64,000 nt of DNA from Propioniciclava flava (GTDB lineage Bacteria; Actinomycetota; Actinomycetes; Propionibacteriales; Propionibacteriaceae): contig NZ_PPCV01000003.1 of assembly GCF_004126535.1 (NCBI RefSeq), forward strand, positions 1 through 64,000, given 5' to 3'. Shown here one piece after another: positions 1 to 8,527 of this stretch (its first letter is position 1; each line of letters begins with the position of its first letter). The notes under the pieces were generated by a model. It saw only the letters and a program-made list of their open reading frames with translations. It was not told where the DNA came from and made no database searches. The position numbers and the translations under genes are program-made.

Positions 1-44
1 CGGACGACCTGCTCCGGGGTGTGACGCTTCCTGCTGTTCGTCAT
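1..44 (-). CDS. IS3-family transposase OrfA, N-terminal 14 codons (partial)
   Basis: The ATG at 42-44 opens a frame reading MTNSRKRHTPEQVV to the window edge. This is the typical opening of IS3-family OrfA proteins, whose HTH_Tnp_1 domain binds the element ends. Only the start is present, so nothing can be said about OrfB or about whether the element is intact. An alternative is a stand-alone HTH protein, but the adjacent element-end signature argues for a transposase. Confidence 0.55.
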   Translation of the reverse strand, partial: MTNSRKRHTPEQVV

Positions 45-122
45 GATCTGACCAGTCTCCCTGCCCGCGACCGCGGGCAACAGGACGACTCTCATAACGA
101 CTGGACCTACGAAACGGGGTCA
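1..122 (-). mobile_element. IS3-family insertion sequence, one end only (partial)
   Basis: On the minus strand a short IS3-type OrfA start lies at the window edge, preceded by about 78 bases of leader ending at a TGACCCCGTTTCG sequence near 110-122, which is the likely terminal inverted repeat. The upstream serine recombinase frame loses its family sequence exactly here, so 122/123 is taken as the element boundary. The rest of the element lies beyond base 1, so neither the other end nor a target duplication can be seen. The family assignment rests on the OrfA start and is an inference. Confidence 0.6.
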
Positions 123-441
123 GCCCACCCGCGCTGCGCTGCTGCAGGGTCTCGTCGGCGTGGAGGAAGTCGAGCACTCGGCGGGCAAGCCGGTCGACCT
201 TCCAGATGATCACCGCGTCAAAGTCGCGGGCGGCAAGTAATGACTTCCAACCGAGACGCTCCTCAGGGCGGTTCGCCGTCGCCGACACTCCATCGTCAAC
301 AAACTCACCGACGACCTCCCAGCCACGAGCTTCCGCATAGCGACGACACGACTGAAGCTGTCTGGCGATCGAGACGGATTCTTCCTTGGTGACACTGAGG
401 CGGGCATAGAGAACGCATCGACGCACTTGCTTGAGGTTCAT
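123..441 (-). pseudogene. Serine recombinase (resolvase family), truncated by IS insertion
   Basis: From the ATG at 439-441 the minus strand reads MNLKQVRRCVLYARLSVTK, with the Y-A-R-x-S of the catalytic serine loop. It continues through SIARQLQSC, VGEFVDDGVSA, and WKVDRLARRVLDFL near residues 85-98, all landmarks of the serine recombinase catalytic domain. After about 105 codons the sequence leaves the family where the IS3 end begins, so the rest of the catalytic domain and any DNA-binding domain are missing here. A functional recombinase is unlikely. Its start lies only tens of bases from the inverted methyltransferase remnant on the plus strand, which suggests it once served this island. 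Confidence 0.8.
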
Positions 442-1093
442 TCCCTCAGTCCATCGGCTCTCGTTGACCTCGCGCCACATCGCTCGTGTCAGCAAGACTG
501 TGATGCCTCTTCGCGTGCGGACTGGACAGATTGCTAGCGAGGCATGTGTGGTCTTCGCCACTGATGCCTATGGCGACCAAGCCGTGCTCTCATCAAGCTT
601 CCATCAACTCTGGGCAATTACGTATGGGTCGGGGATGCGGAATGATCCTCGCTATACGCCGACCGACGTGTTCGAAACGTTCCCGAGGCCATCGCTCACA
701 TCGAGTCTGGATCGCATTGGCCGTCAGCTAGACCACGATCGGCGGGAGATAATGCTCCGCCGAAACCTCGGCCTCACACGCCTGTACAATCTGGTTAACG
801 ATCCGACGCTTCGCGCCTCGTTAGACGACGACATCGCCAGGCTTCGTGCTCTCCATGCTGAACTTGATGAGGCAGTACTCGATGCGTACGGCTGGTCAGA
901 TCTTGAAATTGAGCACGGGTTTCATACCTATCGGAAGACGGGGCGGTGGACGCTCAGTCCATCGGCTCGCGCCGAGGTACTCGACCGCCTACTCGAAGAG
1001 AACCACTCCCGGTCTAGGCCGGAGCCGGACCCCAATGTCAACGCAAGGCCACTCCGACCTGGTGAGACGCAGGCGCAAACGCTGTTCGAGTAA
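431..1093 (+). pseudogene. C-terminal remnant of a second DNA methyltransferase, inverted to the full-length gene
   Basis: About 200 codons match the C-terminal end of the methyltransferase at 1115-5170, which lies tail to tail with it. Shared blocks in order are VVFA, the SGMRND/SGAMKND region, RREIMLRRNLGLT, YGW, GFHTYR and DRLLEEN. Similarity begins near 470; codons before that do not align. The two are clearly related but diverged, so this is not a recent duplication. No N-terminus, SAM-binding motif or NPPF motif is present. It could be the debris of an older gene or a silent cassette for swapping the methyltransferase 3' end. The open frame runs to a normal stop, so the piece has not been scrambled by frameshifts. 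Confidence 0.75.
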
Positions 1094-1447
1094 GGGGGCC
1101 ACCGCCGATCTGAACTAATCGAAAAGCCTGCCTCCGCTATCTTGCTTCACCCCTCGCGGCGAATCAATTCCTGCCTGATTCACGGATCCGGCGCGCCTGA
1201 AGTTCTCTTCGAGGAGTCGATCCACGATCTCGATTCGTGCGGCAGCGCCGACAGTCCATCGCTCGTTCTGGCGATAGGTGTGGAAGCCGTAATCGAGCGG
1301 AATATCGTCCCAGCCGTATGCCGCGACTGTGGCATCGTCGATCTCAACGTGAATCGTGCGAAGGCGTTCGATGTCCTTGTCGTCCACGATGCGGGAGTCG
1401 TGGACAAGGTTGTAGATCTTGGTGAGCCCGAGGTTTCGGCGGAGCAT
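752..1447. repeat. 20-bp perfect inverted repeat between the two methyltransferase 3' ends
   Basis: ATGCTCCGCCGAAACCTCGG occurs at 752-771 on the plus strand and at 1428-1447 on the minus strand. Both copies encode MLRRNLG in the two oppositely oriented methyltransferase sequences. It may reflect strong protein conservation, or be a recombination site for an inversion of about 0.7 kb. The interval given spans both arms. Confidence 0.6.
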
Positions 1448-4400
1448 GATCTCTCGACGCTCTTCATCGAGCACAGTACCCACCTGCTCCATCCGTCGCG
1501 TCGTTGTCGGTCGAGGAAGTGTCAAGAACACGTCGGATGGCGAGTAGCTGAGGTCGTTCTTCATCGCTCCGGAGTACTTTCGTGCCCAGACGTAGTGTAC
1601 GGAAGAGGCTAAGCATGCCAAAAGGGCTCGGCTGTCAGATGCAAAGACGACCACCTTGTGACTCGGGACCGACGCATTTGGGATGAACACTGGCTGAGCA
1701 GTGTTGCTGACCTGAGCGAGGACCAGCACTTCAGACAAATCTGCAGTCGCCTTACGGAGCGACGGCGCCCACGCCGCGAAGCGCCACCAGTAGTCCCGGC
1801 GGTGGGTGATCTTGAGTTTGGCTCGTTCGGGCTTCACCATCGTCAACACCCGCTCGTAGGGAAGTGGGTAGGTCGCCGCCTCATCCTGTTCTCTCGTCCC
1901 AAAGTCGATCACCCAACGAGAGGGAGAGTTGTCCGGGCGCGAGTTGAGATCCTCGCCGTTGAGGTACGGGAACAGCACCTCAGCGTTGCGTGCATCGGCG
2001 GCAATCCACTCTTGCGCCTCGTCTGGCTCCACGACGAAACCCATGCCCAGGACGTAGCAGCCGATGAAGGCCAGTCCAGCGTTCCCTACGAGACGCTCCG
2101 GTATCCCGTTGACTCGCCCAGTGGCCTCAAGGAGGGTACTGATCCGTCGAACGCTGACGTCATCCGCAACGCGAGGCAGTTCGTCGCTCACAGCGCCGCG
2201 GGTGCCCCACACTGCCGCGTACTCGAGGTTGGCGCTTGCCGCGGGCCACGACCGGCTCTGGATTGCGCGGGTGATGGTGAACCCGGCCGCAACCATTGCA
2301 TCGAGGCCGATCTCACGAGAGTCGCCCTGCGCGACTGTATTCGTCGCGATGAGCCCGAGCGTGCCCTTCGCCTGCAAGAGCGAGGTCGCGCGCAAGAAGA
2401 AGTAGGCGACCAGGTCGGCACTTCCGCGGCGACCGCCCGCAATGACGTTTACAAACCAGTCGCGGACGTTGGTTCCCATCGCACCGGTCAGCTTTTGCCC
2501 GCCAAGGAACGGCGGATTGCCGATGATGGCGTCGAAGCCTCCGTGATCGACCATGACATCGGCTGCCTCGATGATCCAGTGGAGCGGCTTCCATCGGGTG
2601 TAGTCGGTCTCGACGGTCGGGGTGAGTCCCTCGTCGATCTTTGAGTCGAGCCAGATAGAGTCAGCTTCGCCACGAGCACCGGGGTATGCCCTGCGTGCCG
2701 CTTCGCGCAGATCTTCGTAGGCGGAATCGAGTGCACGTCCGGGCTTGCCGCCGAGCGCGATTCCGGTGGCGACGACGCCGTCGGCGAGCTTGCGAAGGTC
2801 GGCCGTGACCGCATGGAGCTGCGCGAGTTGCCGCCGCTTGGCAGCTGCGGATCTGGCCGGGCTGTCGTCCGGCTCGACCGGGGACGCCAGGCTCTCCCGA
2901 AGCTCGACAGCACGCTTGATGATCGAGTCGGTGTCGACCTCGAAGATGTCGAGCATGCCCTGCTGGCGGTTGGCCTTGTCCGGGTCGATGTGCATGGCCC
3001 GGAGCTGCCTGAGGTCAGTGAGTCCTAGCAGGGAGTTGCCGAGGAACACCTTGTCGTCAACGAAGGAAAACGGCAGGGCGCGGTCGAGGGAGACGAGCCA
3101 GAGCGAGAGCTTGCACATCTCGATGGCCATGGCGTTGATGTCGGCCCCGTAGAGGCATGTGGCAACCACCTCGCGGACCGCAAGGGTCCGCAGATCCTTG
3201 CGACTGACCCAGGAGGGGTTGTCGGAAACCCACGCCTCAACGAGCCGATCGGCGAGGAACCGAGCAGCAGCCACGAGGAACGCTCCGGAACCGCAGGCGA
3301 TGTCGGCGACCTTGAGGTTGAGGATGTCAGCGGGCGACTTAAGCTCCCACTCGTCACGGCTCGCCGTCTGATGCGGCCCCGGGGCGTACACAAGCGGCTC
3401 GAGCGTGTACTTGACGACGTCTTCTGCGAGCGACTTTGGTGTGTAGTGAGCTCCGGCGTTCTTTCTCGATGGCGTCTCCCTGACTAGAAGCGCACCTTCG
3501 AGAACGACGAAAGGTCGCTTGCGCAGGTCGAGTCGTACGAGACCGAGCCAGGGCTTGACGCGTTCACGCAAGTCAAGGTCGTCGCCCACGGCCTGAGTGA
3601 GGGCACTGACAATGCCGGGGTCGACTGCCGCGTCGATGGCCTTGGCAATGGCTGCCTCGGAGGAGGGCTTCGCAGAGGGCTGGTCGGTGACAATCCAGGC
3701 GCGGATCGCCTTGGCAAGCTTCTTGCGGTCGCTGTTGTTCGCGGCGAGTTCCTCGAGCGTCACCAGCGGGATTTCTGGCTCCTCCCCCCGTGTGCCGAGA
3801 ATGCCGAGCATCACGTCGGGAGCGACCGTCGCGGTGTAGCCGAGCAGACCCTCGTACATGTAGCCGATCTGTTCGACGTCGATGTCGCGGAACGAGATGC
3901 GTCGGGCCTCGCCCTTGATCTCGGCGATCTGCACGGCACGCAGCACGTGCAGCATGACACGGTCTGAGACGGTCACGCCGAGGGTGCCAACGTCGCTCGT
4001 CGCGGTCAGGAACGGGAATCGGGCCGGGTCGAACAGCGAGCCGCCGTAGGCTGGCATGCGCAGGTTCTCGAAGGTTGCGCCGCGGTAGAGAGCGTTGCTG
4101 GTGGCCAGCAGCCGGTGCCAGGTGAGGGAGGTGGCGTCGAGGGCTTCTTCACTCTCGGCCGACTCGCGGGCGACGAGCTGGTCGAGTTCGCCGGCGATGC
4201 CGTAGCCCTGGTCGAACAGCTCACCCTGCGGCAGCAGCCCGCGCTCTTCCGCGAACAGCAGAAAGACGACGCGCATCATCACGGTGACGGCGGCCTCGTA
4301 GCTGTCGTGCGGTCTGACCGGGAGCGGGTCAGGCAGACTGCGCCGCTTCGCATCGGCCGCAGACTCAGAGAAGGACTGGATGAGTAACTCGACCGCGCGG

Positions 4401-5170
4401 CGCACCTGGGCGCCCAGGGCCTCCGTGATCTCCTCGGCGGCAGCGACGGACTCCTCGAAGAGCACGGGGAGCCGTTCACTGGGATCGCCGCCGATGAGGT
4501 GTTGGCGTCCGATCAGAGCCAAGAACGCGTCACGAGTGCGAGGTTCCTCGGTCCAGGTGAGTGCGTCGACGACGCCGGAGGCGGCCATCGCGTTCTCGCG
4601 TGCGCACACGATCCCCCACCATCGGCCGTCGGTGACGACCCCGATCGGCACCCTGCTTTCGCGCAGCATCGCCTCGACCCGGTCGATGGGGTTCGCCGCC
4701 CACAGATCGCTCGGCACCTCGCGGAGGGAGTCGACCGGGTCGATGACGTGAACGATTGCGCCGATCCCTGTGGCTCCGTCGAGGGAAGCTTGCGCGCGGA
4801 CGGTTACCGCACGGTTGGGCGACTGCGCAGTAACACCGGGGACATCACCCCAGGTAAGCGACTCCGCCCAACCTGCAACGTCGCGCAGCACCGTCTGGAC
4901 CCACGTGTCGCGGACCGCACGGTAGTTGTCCAATGCGGCGTCGGCCCCTGGGCTGCGGTCATAGCCCTCCCAAGCAGACTCGAAATCCCTGCGAGCGTCG
5001 GACAGGGCCGCCTTGCGTGCCTCGGTGAGCTGCGGCATCCCTTCCGGCCAGACGCGCTTCAACGGCGGGATCGCAAGGAAGGGCCCCTCGGTATCCACGA
5101 GTTCGAGCCAGGTGCGGTGCAGGTCGGAGGCGCTTGTCGCGGGGCGTCCGCGTGCAGGTCGGCGTGCCAT
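1115..5170 (-). CDS. Large class I SAM-dependent DNA methyltransferase (Eco57I/DrmMI-like)
   Basis: This 1351-residue protein is a predicted adenine-type DNA methyltransferase. Motif I is seen as ADIACGSGAF near residue 620 and motif IV as IIGNPPF near 885, followed by a long target-recognition and C-terminal region. The N-terminal 500 or so residues resemble the extended front of type IIG and BREX/DISARM methylases; no clear D-EXK nuclease triad was seen there. The ATG follows the helicase stop codon with no gap, so the two are cotranscribed and probably coupled. The pairing resembles DrmD-DrmMI of class 1 DISARM phage defence, but drmA, drmB and drmC are not in view. The methylated site is unknown. 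A diverged, inverted copy of its 3' end lies just downstream. Confidence 0.85.
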   Translation of the reverse strand: MARRPARGRPATSASDLHRTWLELVDTEGPFLAIPPLKRVWPEGMPQLTEARKAALSDARRDFESAWEGYDRSPGADAALDNYRAVRDTWVQTVLRDVAGWAESLTWGDVPGVTAQSPNRAVTVRAQASLDGATGIGAIVHVIDPVDSLREVPSDLWAANPIDRVEAMLRESRVPIGVVTDGRWWGIVCARENAMAASGVVDALTWTEEPRTRDAFLALIGRQHLIGGDPSERLPVLFEESVAAAEEITEALGAQVRRAVELLIQSFSESAADAKRRSLPDPLPVRPHDSYEAAVTVMMRVVFLLFAEERGLLPQGELFDQGYGIAGELDQLVARESAESEEALDATSLTWHRLLATSNALYRGATFENLRMPAYGGSLFDPARFPFLTATSDVGTLGVTVSDRVMLHVLRAVQIAEIKGEARRISFRDIDVEQIGYMYEGLLGYTATVAPDVMLGILGTRGEEPEIPLVTLEELAANNSDRKKLAKAIRAWIVTDQPSAKPSSEAAIAKAIDAAVDPGIVSALTQAVGDDLDLRERVKPWLGLVRLDLRKRPFVVLEGALLVRETPSRKNAGAHYTPKSLAEDVVKYTLEPLVYAPGPHQTASRDEWELKSPADILNLKVADIACGSGAFLVAAARFLADRLVEAWVSDNPSWVSRKDLRTLAVREVVATCLYGADINAMAIEMCKLSLWLVSLDRALPFSFVDDKVFLGNSLLGLTDLRQLRAMHIDPDKANRQQGMLDIFEVDTDSIIKRAVELRESLASPVEPDDSPARSAAAKRRQLAQLHAVTADLRKLADGVVATGIALGGKPGRALDSAYEDLREAARRAYPGARGEADSIWLDSKIDEGLTPTVETDYTRWKPLHWIIEAADVMVDHGGFDAIIGNPPFLGGQKLTGAMGTNVRDWFVNVIAGGRRGSADLVAYFFLRATSLLQAKGTLGLIATNTVAQGDSREIGLDAMVAAGFTITRAIQSRSWPAASANLEYAAVWGTRGAVSDELPRVADDVSVRRISTLLEATGRVNGIPERLVGNAGLAFIGCYVLGMGFVVEPDEAQEWIAADARNAEVLFPYLNGEDLNSRPDNSPSRWVIDFGTREQDEAATYPLPYERVLTMVKPERAKLKITHRRDYWWRFAAWAPSLRKATADLSEVLVLAQVSNTAQPVFIPNASVPSHKVVVFASDSRALLACLASSVHYVWARKYSGAMKNDLSYSPSDVFLTLPRPTTTRRMEQVGTVLDEERREIMLRRNLGLTKIYNLVHDSRIVDDKDIERLRTIHVEIDDATVAAYGWDDIPLDYGFHTYRQNERWTVGAAARIEIVDRLLEENFRRAGSVNQAGIDSPRGVKQDSGGRLFD

Positions 5171-8100
5171 CTAGTCGAGCCACCCGTCTGCATCGTTGCG
5201 GGTGAGCGCGAAGACTACAGCGGCGGCAGTCGTGTGCGGTTTCACTTCGGCGTACCTATCTTTGATTGCGGCAATTTCGCGTGCCTCTTCATCACCGAGC
5301 TCGTCCAGACGGCGCTGCATCCCCTCACGGTCGCGTCGCCACTGACGTTCCTGGTCTGTGTCGGTGAACAGTTGGCCCTGCGCTTCGTCCTCCTCGGCGC
5401 GTAGCCGCGTGAGGGAATCGCGGAGGTTCGCGCGGAAGGCGGAGAAGATCTCCTGAGCGCGTTGCACGTCGGCGGCCTCGCGACGCTGAAGCTGCTCGGT
5501 CACCTCGGCCTGTTTACGTTCCGCCCGCGCCCGCATGGACTCCTCCAAACGGAGACGAAGCGGCGAGTCAGGAACGTTCCATAGGTCGCAGAGTTGATCC
5601 CGCACGCGGCCGTCGGCGAGGGCCAAGTCGTCATGGTCGAGCGCGGCGTCAAGTGCGGCCTCCGCCCGTTCCTCAGCCATGGCGCGTCGACCACGGAGTC
5701 GGACACCTGCCAGGAACACCTCTTCGTGGAGGCGGACGCCGCCTCGTCCGACGAGCACCATGCGCGTAACCGCCGCGACGAAGGACTCCTCAAGGTTATC
5801 GACGACGACCGCGCTCACTCGGCGCAGCGTGGAATCGATGCTCCACAGCGAGCGTCGAAGCAGGCGCTGCGCCTTCTGGACGATCGGGTGCCCGAGGTGC
5901 ACGTACACGAGGTCGGGGCGGCCGTCGGCGAAGGCCGGGTCGAAGGTGATCGGCCGAAGCACACCCGGGTCGAGCCGGGTGTCGAGGCCGCGCAGTGTGT
6001 CACGCCAGCCGGCAGTGAGGCTCGGCACGGTGAAAACTTCAGCGTCGGAATCCTGCGCGAAGTCGTAGTTGGGGACGAGCGGCGACTGGTGGTTGATCCG
6101 CAGGGCGGTATCGACGACCCGACGCAGATTCGCCGGATCGAGGTGCATCTCCGTTCGAGACGTGGCGTACCCCTGTTCCAATTGAGTCAAGCGCGCGTTG
6201 AGTTCCATACCGCCCGCAAGCGCCTGGGTGATCACCTCATTGGTGTCCACCCTCTTCGGCTTCCCTATCGTCGCGGTGCGCCCGCCGAAGTGACCTTGGA
6301 TCTCCGCGCCCACGACCTGATTGGCCGAGCCCAGGTCGTACTCCACCTGCGCGATCTTGCGAGCGATGATCTCCATGAACCGCAAGTCCGAGCCATACGT
6401 CGAAGACGCCCGCCCAGGCACGAAATGGTAGACCTCAGGCTGCTGAGTCTGGCCGTACCGGTCAATACGCCCGATGCGCTGCTCAAGGCGCGACGGGTTG
6501 AACGGGATGTCGAAGTTCACCAGCCGATGGCAGTAGGTCTGAAGGTCGATGCCTTCACCCGCAGCGTCAGTGGCGAGAAGCACCCGAACCGGCTCCTTGG
6601 ACGGGTCGGCGGTGAACTGGGACCGGATGTATTCGCGCTCCTCAGGGGGTGTCGAACCCTGAATGACCGCTAGGCGTTCATCGTTGTATCCCTTCTGCCT
6701 CAGCACGCGAGTCAGCCACTCGACGGTATGCGCGTACTCAGTGAACACAACAACGCGCTCGTTCGACCAGAGCTTGCCGTCGGGGCGGCAGACGGCGTCA
6801 AGGAACCGGATCAGCTGATCGAGCCGGGAGTCAGCGCGGCTCTCGAAGCCCAAGCCCCAGTTCGCCAAGGTCTCAAGCTGACTCGGCTCGGCAGCGCTGA
6901 GGGGATCGGATCCCTTGGACTCGCGGAGCCTCTCCGACTCGTCCTGCTCCCACAACCCTTCCTCCTCGTCAGACTGTCCCTCTCCGAAGATGTCGTCGTA
7001 CTCATCCTCCGACAATCCGCGACCCGCCTTCGAGGCGAGGTAGTTGGCCAAAGTCATCCCGAACGCGAAGGGACTGGACATAAAGCGCTTCTTCAGCAGC
7101 AACGTCACGATGTCGCCGGTCGGCTTGGTGCCGTTGAGCTTTGCGCTCTTCGCGACGACCTGATCCAGCAGAGCGAACATTCTCTGCTCATCATCAGCCG
7201 GATCGAAGGGGATGACGCTCACCTTGCGCTTCTTGAAGCCCTTGCCTTCCAAGTCTGTCTTCAGCCGGCGGACGGTCACGTCCCTCAGTGCGGCCGAGTC
7301 GAGGTTCGCTCCACGGGCGAAGCGGCGAGGGTCAATCATCTCCATCAGCGCAGTAAACGACTCTGGGTGCCCATTGTGGGGAGTCGCGCTTAGAAACAAG
7401 CGATGCTCGCACTTCTCGGCCAGCTGACGCACAGCGACCGTTCGCTGGGTGTCAACGGCGTACCCGCGCCCACCAGCGATCGCCGACGGGCTGGAGGGTG
7501 CGACGTGGTGTGCCTCGTCGACAACCAAAACGTCGAACGCGTACCGACTGCCGGTTTTCGGATTGCTCGCCTGCGCATAGACGTCGCGGAGTAGGCGCTG
7601 AGCACGCACCTGCGGCAACCAAGCCATGCTCACAATCACTCGCGGGTAGATCTGGAAAGGGTTGGCGTGGAGCCCACGGGTGCGGCGGACCTCAGCCATC
7701 AACTCAGAGTTCACAATCGTGAACTCCAGGCCGAACTTCTCGCGCATCTCGTCCTGCCACTTCAAAGACAGGCTAGGCGGGCAAACGATCACAGCTGTGC
7801 GGGCGCGATGCCGGAGGAACAACTCCTGGATGACAAGGCCCGCCTCGATCGTCTTACCGAGGCCAACATCGTCAGCGAGTAGCAGGTTCGCGCGCGGCGC
7901 TCCGAGCGCACGGCGGAGCGGTTCAAGCTGGTACGCCTCGACACTGGCGCCCGACCAGAATGGAGCCTGGTAGCGATTCGGATCCGCGCTAGTCACAGCC
8001 CCCCACCGCATCGCGTCGATGAAGCCTGCAAGGGTCTCCGGGTCATCGAATCCGTCCGCGTGGATCACTTCGGGAAGGCCCTGTGCCGGGGTGAGACTGT

Positions 8101-8428
8101 GCCCGACCTCGAGTTCCCACACGACACTAAGCTGGGCACCGAGGCTGCCTTCATCGAGCGACTGCAGGTCAACAACATGGCTGAGCTGGGCGACCGACTC
8201 GTCGGCCGGGCTCCGGGGCAGCCCCTGGGCCTGGACGTTTGACACCGCCCAGGTCGAACCCCGCACTTCCACAACCTGGCCCGGCTCCGGCAGAGACGGC
8301 AGTTCGGGGCGGACTGTCGAGGTGATCCCGACAGGAGGCATGGCCTGATCAACCTGAGTCACGACTCTGACCTTAGCCACAGTAGGCGTCACAACAGCGG
8401 GAATGCTCCCGAACTCCAGCGTCTGCAC
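5171..8428 (-). CDS. SNF2-family DEAD/DEAH helicase (DrmD-like)
   Basis: A 1085-residue superfamily 2 ATPase of the SNF2/RapA type. Motif I is LLADDVGLGKTIEAG near residue 190, motif II VVDEAHH near 305, motif III LSATPHNG, then the C-terminal helicase lobe with TDAAGEGIDLQ and RLEQRIGRIDRYGQ near 655. A charged coiled-coil-like tail rich in E and R follows. It is immediately upstream of, and abuts, the methyltransferase gene. Helicase plus methylase of this type is the DrmD-DrmMI signature of class 1 DISARM, so a role in restricting foreign DNA is inferred. The GTG at 8428 is the longest start; an internal GTG or ATG within the first 30 codons is possible because no strong ribosome-binding site was seen. 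Confidence 0.85.
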   Translation of the reverse strand: MQTLEFGSIPAVVTPTVAKVRVVTQVDQAMPPVGITSTVRPELPSLPEPGQVVEVRGSTWAVSNVQAQGLPRSPADESVAQLSHVVDLQSLDEGSLGAQLSVVWELEVGHSLTPAQGLPEVIHADGFDDPETLAGFIDAMRWGAVTSADPNRYQAPFWSGASVEAYQLEPLRRALGAPRANLLLADDVGLGKTIEAGLVIQELFLRHRARTAVIVCPPSLSLKWQDEMREKFGLEFTIVNSELMAEVRRTRGLHANPFQIYPRVIVSMAWLPQVRAQRLLRDVYAQASNPKTGSRYAFDVLVVDEAHHVAPSSPSAIAGGRGYAVDTQRTVAVRQLAEKCEHRLFLSATPHNGHPESFTALMEMIDPRRFARGANLDSAALRDVTVRRLKTDLEGKGFKKRKVSVIPFDPADDEQRMFALLDQVVAKSAKLNGTKPTGDIVTLLLKKRFMSSPFAFGMTLANYLASKAGRGLSEDEYDDIFGEGQSDEEEGLWEQDESERLRESKGSDPLSAAEPSQLETLANWGLGFESRADSRLDQLIRFLDAVCRPDGKLWSNERVVVFTEYAHTVEWLTRVLRQKGYNDERLAVIQGSTPPEEREYIRSQFTADPSKEPVRVLLATDAAGEGIDLQTYCHRLVNFDIPFNPSRLEQRIGRIDRYGQTQQPEVYHFVPGRASSTYGSDLRFMEIIARKIAQVEYDLGSANQVVGAEIQGHFGGRTATIGKPKRVDTNEVITQALAGGMELNARLTQLEQGYATSRTEMHLDPANLRRVVDTALRINHQSPLVPNYDFAQDSDAEVFTVPSLTAGWRDTLRGLDTRLDPGVLRPITFDPAFADGRPDLVYVHLGHPIVQKAQRLLRRSLWSIDSTLRRVSAVVVDNLEESFVAAVTRMVLVGRGGVRLHEEVFLAGVRLRGRRAMAEERAEAALDAALDHDDLALADGRVRDQLCDLWNVPDSPLRLRLEESMRARAERKQAEVTEQLQRREAADVQRAQEIFSAFRANLRDSLTRLRAEEDEAQGQLFTDTDQERQWRRDREGMQRRLDELGDEEAREIAAIKDRYAEVKPHTTAAAVVFALTRNDADGWLD

Positions 8429-8527
8429 CTAGCCCCGGGTTCGCATACGCACAAGCCTTCGATCGTTATCGACGTGTGGGAGCCAAGCCCCTCGACGCCA
8501 GTCGACTCGACGGAGAACCGTCGACTA

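Noticed and set aside
1115-8428. Complete DISARM system
   Set aside because: Only the helicase and methylase halves are seen; drmA, drmB and drmC are absent in the window, so the system name is not applied.
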